Source of the DNA: Candidatus Aerophobota bacterium
GTDB lineage: Bacteria > Aerophobota > Aerophobia > Aerophobales > JAGHCO01
DNA: 13,113 nt
Assembly: GCA_021160405.1 (NCBI GenBank)
Contig: JAGHCO010000069.1
Coordinates: 1 to 13,113 of the forward strand
Reading direction: 5' to 3'
Shown here piece by piece: positions 6,539 through 13,113 of the stretch. The position numbers and the translations under genes are program-made. Position 1 is the first letter of the stretch. Each line of letters starts with the position of its first letter. The notes under the pieces were generated by a model. The model did not search any database. It saw nothing but the letters and a program-made list of their open reading frames with translations, and was not told where the DNA came from.

Positions 6539-7769
6539 TGATTTACTTTCTCTTTTGGAATCCATTGAGAGAGAAAGGGGAATTCCCCGTGATACTCTTT
6601 TAGAAGGAATAAAAGAAGCTTTAATTTCTGCTTTTAAAAAGAAGTATGGACGAGCTCCCCGTAAGTTAAGAGTTATTCTCGATGAGGAAAAAGGACAGTT
6701 TAAGATATTAGTGAAAAAAGTGATAGTAAAAAAGGTAAAAAACTATGGGGAAGAGATTTCTTTGGAAGAGGCAAAAAGGATAATGGAACCAATAGAGCTG
6801 GGAGAAGAAGTAGAAGTAGAGGTTAACTTAGTTGAATTTAGCAGGATTGCTGCTAGTACTGGTAAGTACGTAATGATGCAGCAAATTGTAGAGATGGAAA
6901 AGGATCAGTTGTATCAAGAATTTAAAGAGAAAGAGGGCGAGATAATCAGCGGGACAGTTCGTTATCAAGCAAATCACTTCATTTTAGTTGATCTGGGCAA
7001 AGTAGAGGGAATTCTTCCTGAAAGGGAATGTTTATCTAACCGCAGATACAGGCAGGGAGAGAGACTTTTAGCTTATATTTTGCGGGTTACCCGAGAACCA
7101 AAGGGACCTCGGGTTGTTCTTTCTCAAACTCATCCTAATTTTTTACGTAGACTTTTTGAAGTGGAAGTTCCTGAAATTGAGGAAGGAATTGTTCAAATTA
7201 AACAAATTAAAAGAGACCCTGGGCGACGAGCTAAGGTAGTGGTAGAATCAAAGGATAAAAAAGTAGATCCAGTGGGAGCTTGCGTAGGACTTAGAGGTTC
7301 AAGGATAAAAGCTGTTCTGCGAGAAGTGGGACCGGAAAAAATTGATATAATTAAGTATAGCGACAATCCAGCAGAATTTATAAAAAACTCTTTAAAACCA
7401 GCTGAGATAAGAGAAGTGAAGATTGATAAGGAAAAAAGAGAGGCTAAAGTAATTGTTTCTGAGGATCAACTGAGTTTAGCTATTGGATCTAATGGAGAAA
7501 ATGTAAAGTTAGCTGCTAAGCTAACTAACTGGCAGATAGATGTCAGGTCCTTAGAACAAATAGAGAAAGAGACAAATCTTCTTAAAGCTCTACCTGGGAT
7601 AGGTGAAAAAACACTCATTGCTCTTAGAAAAAAGGGATTCTTAACCCTTAAGGATATAAAAAGAGGGGGGATAGAGGGGCTATCAAAGGTAGATGGAGTA
7701 GGATCCAAGACAGCGAAGAAGATTTTAGAGAAAATAAAAGAAATTAGTTCGCAAGGAGAAAAACAGTGA
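6528..7769 (+). CDS. nusA: Transcription termination/antitermination factor NusA
   Basis: This 413-residue RNA-polymerase-binding factor acts in pausing, termination and antitermination. Domains in order are: an N-terminal polymerase-binding domain (about 1-130), an S1 domain (about 136-200), KH1 with DPVGACVGLRGSRI (247-260) and KIDIIKYSDNP (271-281), and KH2 with DQLSLAIGSNGENVKLA (313-329). A short C-terminal helix-hairpin-helix module follows, with LPGIGEKT (355-362) and VDGVGSKTAKKIL (388-400). It is longer than Bacillus NusA (~370), which lacks this module, and shorter than E. coli NusA (495), which has two acidic repeats. The ATG at 6528 lies inside the proS end, with GGAG at 6514-6517. 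The stop overlaps the GTG start of infB. The usual upstream partner rimP is absent from this position. Confidence 0.97.
   Translation: MQNSDLLSLLESIERERGIPRDTLLEGIKEALISAFKKKYGRAPRKLRVILDEEKGQFKILVKKVIVKKVKNYGEEISLEEAKRIMEPIELGEEVEVEVNLVEFSRIAASTGKYVMMQQIVEMEKDQLYQEFKEKEGEIISGTVRYQANHFILVDLGKVEGILPERECLSNRRYRQGERLLAYILRVTREPKGPRVVLSQTHPNFLRRLFEVEVPEIEEGIVQIKQIKRDPGRRAKVVVESKDKKVDPVGACVGLRGSRIKAVLREVGPEKIDIIKYSDNPAEFIKNSLKPAEIREVKIDKEKREAKVIVSEDQLSLAIGSNGENVKLAAKLTNWQIDVRSLEQIEKETNLLKALPGIGEKTLIALRKKGFLTLKDIKRGGIEGLSKVDGVGSKTAKKILEKIKEISSQGEKQ
7753..7768 (+). promoter_or_regulatory. Ribosome-binding site and GTG start of infB overlapping the nusA stop
   Basis: AAGGAG at 7753-7758 lies 7 bases before a GTG at 7766-7768. 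The TGA of nusA is at 7767-7769, so the two genes share a GTGA. No ATG in frame near this point would keep the conserved first helix (VYELARKL), so the GTG is the start. Confidence 0.85.
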
Positions 7770-9433
7770 GGGTTTATGAGCTGGCAAGAAAGCTAAAGAT
7801 TCCAACCAAAAAACTCTTAGATATTATATCTAAGAGTGATATAAGTAATAAGGTAAGCTTAAGCAACCTTTCTTCTAAAGAAATAGAGAAGATAAAAAAT
7901 CTTTTGAGGGAGGAAAAACCTTCTCTGAAAAAAAAGTTACTTCCCCGAGATCCCGTGGTAACCTTCCTGGGACATGTAGATCATGGGAAAACATCCCTTC
8001 TTGATGCTATCAGGAATACTCAGGTAGCCAAGGAAGAATTTGGCGGAATTACTCAGCGAATCGGAGCCTCAGAGATTAATTTTCAGGGGAAGAGAATAGT
8101 CTTCATTGACACTCCTGGACATGAGGCTTTCACTGCTATGCGAGCTCAGGGAGCTCAAGTTACAGATATTGTTGTTCTGGTAATTGCTGCTGATGATGGG
8201 GTAATGCCTCAAACTAAGGAAGCTATTAACCACGCCCGTGCTGCCAAGGTCCCCATTGTAGTAGCCATAAATAAAATAGACAAAAAGGAAGCCAATCCAG
8301 AGAGAGTTAAGCAGCAGTTAACTAAATACGATCTTACTCCCGAGGAATGGGGAGGAGAAACAATTTGCGTTCCAGTATCTGCTTTAACTAAAGAAGGAAT
8401 TAATGAGCTTTTAGAGATGATACTCCTGGAAGCAGAAATGTTGGAATTGTCTGCTAATCCTAAGGGAGATTTTAAGGGAGTAGTGATTGAGGGAGAGGTG
8501 GATCGGCGAAAAGGTCCTTTCTCTACTATCTTAGTGAAGGAAGGAACTTTACATATAGGAGATGTTTTAGTGGGAGGAGAAATTTGGGGTAAAGTGAGAG
8601 CTTTGATAAACTGGCAGGGAGAGAAATCAAAGGAAGCTGGACCTTCTACCCCAGTACGAGTTTTGGGACTTTCTAAAGTGGCTACCCCTGGCCAGATATT
8701 CATTAAAGTTAAGAATGAGAAAGAGGCACGCCGCCTGGCAGAAAAGGTTGCTGAGGAAAAGAAAGAAGGAAGCTTAAGTAAAAGAGAAAGATTAACTCTT
8801 GAGAGTATCTTTGGTCCAGAAAAAAAGGAGAAATCTCTAAGCATTGTTTTAAAAACTGACACTCAGGGTTCTTTAAAAGCTGTTTCTGACACTTTAAAAA
8901 GCCTGGAAGAAAAGGATGTAAAGGTAAATATACTCCACCAGGGAATAGGTGAGGTTAACAAATCTGATGTTCTTTTAGCTTCTACTGCTTCCTCAATCAT
9001 TATTAGTTTTAATGTAGAGGTTAGCAATGAAATTAACTTATTGGCTAAAGAGGAAGGAGTTGAAATAAGAAAGTATCGAACCATTTATGAAATTATTGAT
9101 GATATTAAATTAGCTGTAAAGGGATTGTTAGAGCCTGTTTATAAAGAGGAACTTGTAGGTAAGGCACAGGTGAGGGAGACTTTTAAAATTCCTAAGGTAG
9201 GTATAGTGGCAGGTTGTTATGTAATGGAAGGGAAAGTTCTTCGAGGTAGCAGGGCCAAGGTTATTAGAGATAAAGAGGTTGTGGGAGAAGGCAGAATTGT
9301 CAGTCTTAAAAGGTTTAATCAGGATGTAAATGAGGTCTCTACGGGACTGGAGTGCGGAATTAATGTGCAGGGCCCTGGCGAGGTGCAAAAAGGAGATATT
9401 ATTGAGGTTTACCATCGCCAGCGAGTAGAATAA
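7766..9433 (+). CDS. infB: Translation initiation factor IF-2, short form
   Basis: This 555-residue GTPase brings fMet-tRNA to the 30S subunit and promotes subunit joining. A single N-terminal IF2N helical module (about 1-50, VYELARKLKIPTKKLL) leads almost directly into the G domain. The GTP-binding motifs are GHVDHGKT (69-76), DTPGH (115-119), NKID (169-172) and SAL near 205. Domain II follows, then domain III with DTQGSLKAVSDTLKSL, and the fMet-tRNA-binding domain IV ending near QGPGEVQKGDIIEVYHRQRV. The protein is compact, like Thermus IF-2 (571), and lacks the long charged N-terminal region of enteric IF-2 (890 in E. coli). It starts at a GTG within the nusA stop, and ylxP follows after 6 bases. 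The ylxR and ylxQ genes that often separate nusA and infB are not here. Confidence 0.97.
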   Translation: MRVYELARKLKIPTKKLLDIISKSDISNKVSLSNLSSKEIEKIKNLLREEKPSLKKKLLPRDPVVTFLGHVDHGKTSLLDAIRNTQVAKEEFGGITQRIGASEINFQGKRIVFIDTPGHEAFTAMRAQGAQVTDIVVLVIAADDGVMPQTKEAINHARAAKVPIVVAINKIDKKEANPERVKQQLTKYDLTPEEWGGETICVPVSALTKEGINELLEMILLEAEMLELSANPKGDFKGVVIEGEVDRRKGPFSTILVKEGTLHIGDVLVGGEIWGKVRALINWQGEKSKEAGPSTPVRVLGLSKVATPGQIFIKVKNEKEARRLAEKVAEEKKEGSLSKRERLTLESIFGPEKKEKSLSIVLKTDTQGSLKAVSDTLKSLEEKDVKVNILHQGIGEVNKSDVLLASTASSIIISFNVEVSNEINLLAKEEGVEIRKYRTIYEIIDDIKLAVKGLLEPVYKEELVGKAQVRETFKIPKVGIVAGCYVMEGKVLRGSRAKVIRDKEVVGEGRIVSLKRFNQDVNEVSTGLECGINVQGPGEVQKGDIIEVYHRQRVE

Positions 9434-9439
9434 CTTAAG

Positions 9440-9721
9440 ATGGTCGTAGGTATTTTACAGTTAGAGATTCGTTTGTTTTTCAGCAATTCCTTAAAAGATA
9501 AGCGTAGAATTATAAAGAGTATTATTTGTCGAATTAGAAAGAATTTTAATGTCTCCATATCCGAAATTGGACACCACAATCTCTGGAGAAGCTCTCAGTT
9601 AGGTATAGCTTTCCTAACTACGCAAACAAAGTTCTCCTACCAGGTACTAAATAAAATTATTGATTTTTTGCAACGGGAAAAAGGTATTCTGGTTGTAAAC
9701 TCTAAAATGGAGATTCTTTAA
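9440..9721 (+). CDS. ylxP: YlxP-like protein (DUF503)
   Basis: This 93-residue protein belongs to the YlxP/DUF503 family, which is conserved just after infB in many bacteria. The family pattern is clear: an N-terminal strand VVGILQLEIRLFFSNSLKDK, KRRIIKSIICRIRKNFNVSI, and the ISEIGHHNLWRSSQLGIAFL region. No catalytic residues are known and the role is unsettled; ribosome-related function is suggested only by gene position. The ribosome-binding site is poor, and the ATG lies 6 bases after the infB stop, so translation is probably coupled. rbfA usually follows ylxP, but truB comes next here. Confidence 0.9.
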   Translation: MVVGILQLEIRLFFSNSLKDKRRIIKSIICRIRKNFNVSISEIGHHNLWRSSQLGIAFLTTQTKFSYQVLNKIIDFLQREKGILVVNSKMEIL

Positions 9722-9725
9722 AAAA

Positions 9726-10655
9726 ATGAATGGAATTTTATTAGTAGATAAACCTAAGGGAATAACCTCTTATGACGTAGTAGAAAAGATAAGAAAATGG
9801 TTAAAGATTAAGAAAGTAGGACATACTGGTACCCTTGATCCACAGGCCACTGGCCTCCTTATTGTATGCATAGGCAAGGCAACTAAATTAACTCCTTTTC
9901 TTCAGGGTTTGGATAAGTTTTATCGGGGAGAATTAGTATTTGGCATCCTCACTGATAGCTTAGATGGGGAAGGAAAAATACTGGAAGAAAAAGATGCTTC
10001 CCTTTTGCAAAGAAATGAGGTGGAGAGTATTTTTAAAAAATTTGAGGGTAAAATAACCCAGGTTCCCCCTATGTTCTCTGCTATTCACTGGGAGGGAAAT
10101 CGTCTGTATAATTTAGCTAGAAAAGGAGCAAAAGTAAAGGTTCTCTCTCGAGAAGTCCAGATTCACTATTTAAAGCTATTAAGTTTTTCTCACGGTAGGC
10201 ATCCAAAGGCTGAGTTTGAGTTGCACTGTTCCAAAGGGACCTACGTTCGATCTCTGTGTAGTGATATTGGAAAAGTTTGTGGATACGGGGCCTACCAGAA
10301 ATCTCTTCGTCGGATGCAAATTGGACATTTCTCTCTCAAAGAAGCTAAAAAAATGGAGGAAGTTGAGGAAAAAATAAAAAAGGGGGAAATAGAAAAGATT
10401 TTCTGGGGATTGACTCAAGCTTTACCTCACTTACCCTTGCTTAAAGTCAAAGGAGAAGCAGAAAAACTAGTTAAGTGGGGAGTTCCTCTTTACCTATCCC
10501 ACATAGAGGAGATACCCCCCACTTTAGAGAAAGGAGATAGGGTTCGCCTGTGCAATCAGAAAGGGGAACTTTTAGCTGTGGCTGTAAGTTTGCAGAAGGG
10601 AACTCATTTTAGCCAGGAAAGGGCAGGATTTAAGTATTTAAGGGTATTAGCTTGA
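9726..10655 (+). CDS. truB: tRNA pseudouridine-55 synthase
   Basis: This 309-residue enzyme converts U55 of the tRNA T-loop to pseudouridine. The N-terminal GILLVDKPKGITSYD (3-17) is typical. The catalytic loop GHTGTLDPQATGLL (32-45) carries the nucleophile Asp38. KFYRGELVFGILTDSLDGEG (64-83) and the GTYVRSLCSDIG block also fit TruB. A small PUA-like C-terminal segment ends in FKYLRVLA. Length matches E. coli TruB (314). The ATG at 9726 lies 4 bases after the ylxP stop, with GGAGA at 9709-9713 inside ylxP. Its stop shares one base with the ATG of ribF (TGATG). Confidence 0.97.
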   Translation: MNGILLVDKPKGITSYDVVEKIRKWLKIKKVGHTGTLDPQATGLLIVCIGKATKLTPFLQGLDKFYRGELVFGILTDSLDGEGKILEEKDASLLQRNEVESIFKKFEGKITQVPPMFSAIHWEGNRLYNLARKGAKVKVLSREVQIHYLKLLSFSHGRHPKAEFELHCSKGTYVRSLCSDIGKVCGYGAYQKSLRRMQIGHFSLKEAKKMEEVEEKIKKGEIEKIFWGLTQALPHLPLLKVKGEAEKLVKWGVPLYLSHIEEIPPTLEKGDRVRLCNQKGELLAVAVSLQKGTHFSQERAGFKYLRVLA

Positions 10656-11569
10656 TGAAAATTAGGAAGGGTTTTTCTCCGGGAAAAGAAAGAGTTGTTT
10701 TAACTATTGGTTTTTTTGACGGTGTTCACCTTGGTCATCAAAAGATTATTGGCGATGTGGTTAAAGAAGCAAAACTAAGAGGGATAAAAAGTTGTGTAGT
10801 CACTCTTGATCGTCATCCCTCCAAGCTTTTTTCCCATAGATCTGTACCTCTTCTAACCTCTCAAGAGGAGAAAGAAAGAATTATGTATCAATTAGGGGTA
10901 GATTTAGTTCAGATTTTCCCCTTTACTCTCCGGTTTGCCTCACTTTCTCCTTACCAGTTTCTGTGCAAATTAAAGCAAAGCTTTAACTTTGAACAAATTA
11001 TAGTAGGTGAAGATTTTGTTTTTGGACAGGGGAGAAAGGGAAATGTTAAGCTACTACACCAGGTTAAGAATGATTTTGGATATGAGCTTGTTGCTATTCC
11101 TTCTCTTAAACTAAAAGGAGAAAAAATTAGTAGTTCCTTACTCCGACAGTGGTTAGGAAAAGGAGAGATAGAGAAGGTTACTCGATGGATGGGGAGATAT
11201 CCCACTATCTTAGGTGAGGTAATTGAAGGAGATAGAAGGGGTAGAACTCTTGGTTATCCTACAGCTAATTTAAGGCCCCATCCTCAAAAACTTCTACCTT
11301 CTCCCGGAGTTTATGCAGGTAAAGTAAAATTGATGGGAAAGACCTACCGAACTCTAATAAATGTTGGAGATAAACCAACCTTTAAGGATTTTTCCCGGGG
11401 AATTGAAGCCCACATTTTTGATTTTTCAAAGGAAATTTATGGTCAATCACTGAGGATAGAACTGGTAAGTAAAATCAGAGATATTCAAACTTTTTCTTCC
11501 TCCCTTGAGTTAATCAGCAGATTAGAAAAAGACAAGGAAGAAGCAGAAAGAATAGTAGAAATTAAATGA
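10655..11569 (+). CDS. ribF: Bifunctional riboflavin kinase / FAD synthetase
   Basis: This 304-residue protein makes FMN from riboflavin and then FAD. The N-terminal nucleotidyltransferase domain has GFFDGVHLGH (19-28), the GEDFVFGQGRKGN block and ISSSLLRQWL. The C-terminal riboflavin kinase domain begins near residue 187 with GEVIEGDRRGRTLGYPTAN, followed by PGVYAGKV, INVGDKPTF and EAHIFDF, which supplies the kinase acidic residue. The ATG at 10655 is chosen over an in-frame TTG one codon earlier. It forms a TGATG junction with truB, and AAGGG lies at 10640-10644. The gene overlaps birA by ATGA. Within this window the flavoproteins that would use its product are the acyl-CoA dehydrogenase and EtfAB. 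Confidence 0.96.
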   Translation: MKIRKGFSPGKERVVLTIGFFDGVHLGHQKIIGDVVKEAKLRGIKSCVVTLDRHPSKLFSHRSVPLLTSQEEKERIMYQLGVDLVQIFPFTLRFASLSPYQFLCKLKQSFNFEQIIVGEDFVFGQGRKGNVKLLHQVKNDFGYELVAIPSLKLKGEKISSSLLRQWLGKGEIEKVTRWMGRYPTILGEVIEGDRRGRTLGYPTANLRPHPQKLLPSPGVYAGKVKLMGKTYRTLINVGDKPTFKDFSRGIEAHIFDFSKEIYGQSLRIELVSKIRDIQTFSSSLELISRLEKDKEEAERIVEIK

Positions 11570-12327
11570 TTAAAAAAAAAATCACCAGGATTTTTGGAAG
11601 AAAGATTTACCACTATCTAAAGGTAGATTCTACCAATAAAATTGCCTTCCATCTTGCCCAAAAAGGAGAGGCGGAAGGAACAGCAGTAGTAGCTGATGAA
11701 CAGAGCAAAGGAGAGGGAAGAAGAGGTAGTTGGTGGTTTTCTCCCCAAGGAGGATTATGGCTTTCCCTTATACTACGTCCCTCTCTTAACTTTTCTCAAA
11801 TCCCTCTTTTAAATATTTTGGGAGCAATAGCTGTTGCCGAGACTGTTGAGCCTCTTCTTACCCATCGTTCCGTTTTTATTTACTGGCCTAATGATATTAT
11901 GATAGATGAAAAAAAGGTTGGAGGAGTAATGTGCAAATCCTCACCTGAAAAAGGAAAGTTAAGCTTTGTTATTATGGGAATAGGGGTAAATTTAAATGTA
12001 AAAGAGTTTCCTCCCCAGCTTCAAAAAGAAGCTACCTCTCTGAGTTTAGAAGAAGGGTATTCTATTTCGAGAAAATTATTTTTAGAGCTTCTCTTAAGAA
12101 AGTTGGAGGAGCTATACACTTGTTCTAATGGAAGTTGGCTTCCCATTTTGGAAAAGGCTCGCATTCTCTTTCCCTTACTTGGAAAACCAGTTAAGATTCA
12201 AACTCCTCAAGAAGAATGGTTGGGCTACCCTATTGATATAGATGGAAAAGGGAATTTAATTGTTCGGCTGGAAAGTGGGGTGCAGAGAGTAATTAATGCA
12301 GAAACCTCGATAAACCTCGTTAGATAG
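11566..12327 (+). CDS. birA: Biotin-protein ligase, catalytic type without DNA-binding domain
   Basis: This 253-residue ligase activates biotin to biotinyl-AMP and attaches it to carrier proteins such as carboxylase subunits. It starts directly in the catalytic domain (YHYLKVDSTNKIA, 15-27). It lacks the N-terminal helix-turn-helix of E. coli BirA (321 residues), so it should not repress transcription itself. Catalytic features are the biotinyl-AMP loop GEGRRGSWWFSP (49-60), WPND (107-110), Lys117 in EKKVGGV (the position of E. coli K183), GIGVNLN (138-144) and a small C-terminal SH3-like domain (about 203-253). Odd points are Glu50 and Ser55 in the loop, where E. coli has arginines, and Tyr106 in place of the usual Lys before WPND. 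The start overlaps the ribF stop by ATGA. No biotin carrier or carboxylase gene is in the window. Confidence 0.93.
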   Translation: MIKKKITRIFGRKIYHYLKVDSTNKIAFHLAQKGEAEGTAVVADEQSKGEGRRGSWWFSPQGGLWLSLILRPSLNFSQIPLLNILGAIAVAETVEPLLTHRSVFIYWPNDIMIDEKKVGGVMCKSSPEKGKLSFVIMGIGVNLNVKEFPPQLQKEATSLSLEEGYSISRKLFLELLLRKLEELYTCSNGSWLPILEKARILFPLLGKPVKIQTPQEEWLGYPIDIDGKGNLIVRLESGVQRVINAETSINLVR

Positions 12328-12351
12328 TAAACATTTAATAGGGTAAAAAAG

Positions 12352-13107
12352 ATGAACTTAGCTGTAGATATAGGTAATACTGTAGTGAAGATTGGTTTAT
12401 TTAATCAAGAGAGCCTTGTTTTAAAAGGTAGGTTTGCCACTCATCCTCGCAAAGAAGCTGATGAATGGGGAATTTTGTTAGTTAATTGGATAAAAAGTTA
12501 TTCTAAGAAATCAAAGGTAGATAAGGTAATTATTTCCTCGGTAGCTCAATCAACCTTGATTCCTTTAAGGAAAGCAATAAAAAGATACTTTAACATCGTT
12601 CCTTTAGAGTTAAATTTTAAACTGGCTGATATTCCCATTCTCTGTGATAATCCAGAAGAAGTGGGAGCAGATAGAATAGCTAACTCTGTAGCAGCAACCA
12701 AGCTCTACCATCTCCCAGCAGTAGTAATTGATTTTGGAACTGCCACCACTTTTGATGTGATATCTTCCAAGGGAGAATATTTAGGTGGAGTTATTGCCCC
12801 TGGAATTCAGTTAGCTTCAGAAACTCTTTGGGAAAAAACAGAAAAGCTCTTTCCAGTGGAGTTCAAAAAACCTCTGCGAACCATTGGTAAAAACACAGAG
12901 GATAATTTAATTTCTGGTATTTTCTATATCTTCCTGGGAGGCATTAAGGAAATACTAAATAGGATTGAACAGGAAATAGGCGAGAAAGCCACAGTTATAG
13001 CCACAGGAGGATGGGGAGAGATACTGAGAGAAGAGTGCCCCCGGATTAATGAGGTAAATCCCATTCTTACTCTTCAGGGTTTAAATTTTATTTTAATGCG
13101 CCTTTAG
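12352..13107 (+). CDS. coaX: Type III pantothenate kinase
   Basis: This 251-residue ASKHA-fold kinase carries out the first step of CoA synthesis, phosphorylation of pantothenate. Type III enzymes need a monovalent cation and are not inhibited by CoA. Motifs present are the phosphate-binding DIGNT (6-10), GADRIAN (105-111) with the likely catalytic Asp107, DFGTATTFD (127-135), GGVIAPGI (145-152) and ATGGWGE (217-223). Length is normal (about 250-260). It lies 24 bases after birA, with AGGG at 12340-12343. birA and coaX are often adjacent in bacteria and are fused to each other in some. The gene is complete, and only six bases follow its stop in the window, so the operon may continue. Confidence 0.96.
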   Translation: MNLAVDIGNTVVKIGLFNQESLVLKGRFATHPRKEADEWGILLVNWIKSYSKKSKVDKVIISSVAQSTLIPLRKAIKRYFNIVPLELNFKLADIPILCDNPEEVGADRIANSVAATKLYHLPAVVIDFGTATTFDVISSKGEYLGGVIAPGIQLASETLWEKTEKLFPVEFKKPLRTIGKNTEDNLISGIFYIFLGGIKEILNRIEQEIGEKATVIATGGWGEILREECPRINEVNPILTLQGLNFILMRL

Positions 13108-13113
13108 CTAAAA

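Noticed and set aside
8209..8862. Long open frame (217 codons) on the minus strand inside infB
   Set aside because: It is antisense to the conserved GTPase and domain II/III region of IF-2. It is low-complexity, rich in Ser, Phe and Pro, has no recognisable domain and no credible promoter or ribosome-binding site.
9128..9415. Minus-strand open frame opposite the 3' end of infB
   Set aside because: It is a shadow of a conserved coding region with no family resemblance. The same holds for the other short minus-strand frames in this window.
10652..10654. TTG as start codon of ribF
   Set aside because: The ATG one codon later forms the usual TGATG junction with truB and is the simpler start. 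The difference is one residue.
1..13113. Mobile elements, CRISPR arrays, tRNA/rRNA genes, phage or defence genes
   Set aside because: No repeats, terminal inverted repeats, transposase-like frames or RNA-gene signatures were seen. Nearly every base is covered by conserved genes on one strand, so the region reads as ordinary core chromosome.

Overview
The window is A+T-rich, gene-dense bacterial chromosome with every gene on the + strand. All products are ordinary bacterial core or anaerobic-metabolism families. I see no mobile element, CRISPR array, RNA gene or long non-coding stretch. An acyl-CoA dehydrogenase with EtfB and a ferredoxin-fused EtfA suggests an anaerobic, fermentative or syntrophic bacterium. 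A bacterial endonuclease Q and a stripped-down nusA-infB cluster suggest a deep or poorly sampled lineage (Aerophobota- or Atribacterota-like, for example). That placement is a low-confidence guess.

Region 1 (1-331): the 3' end of ruvC (Holliday-junction resolvase), then a short spacer that ends in a near-consensus sigma-70 promoter (TTGACA-17-TATTAT).

Region 2 (332-4784): a four-gene unit of acyl-CoA dehydrogenase, etfB, etfA with an N-terminal 2[4Fe-4S] domain, and endonuclease Q. It is closed by a textbook intrinsic terminator. The first three genes look like a soluble, probably flavin-based electron-bifurcating enoyl-CoA reductase system. The fourth is a DNA-repair nuclease of the PHP superfamily whose last five residues, QLSLF, match the bacterial beta-sliding-clamp-binding consensus exactly.

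Region 3 (4796-13113): a second near-consensus promoter (TTGACA-16-TATTAT) immediately precedes proS. It drives a tightly packed, mostly overlapping run of proS, nusA, infB, ylxP, truB, ribF, birA and coaX. This is the conserved nusA-infB translation/transcription cluster with several usual members missing (rimP, ylxR, ylxQ/L7Ae-like, rbfA). It is extended by three cofactor genes: FAD synthesis, biotin attachment and the first step of CoA synthesis. FAD and CoA are the cofactors used by the region 2 enzymes.

The most interesting points are the EndoQ with a C-terminal clamp motif sharing an operon with a redox complex, the sequence case for electron bifurcation, the missing cluster members, and unusual substitutions in the biotin ligase active-site loops.
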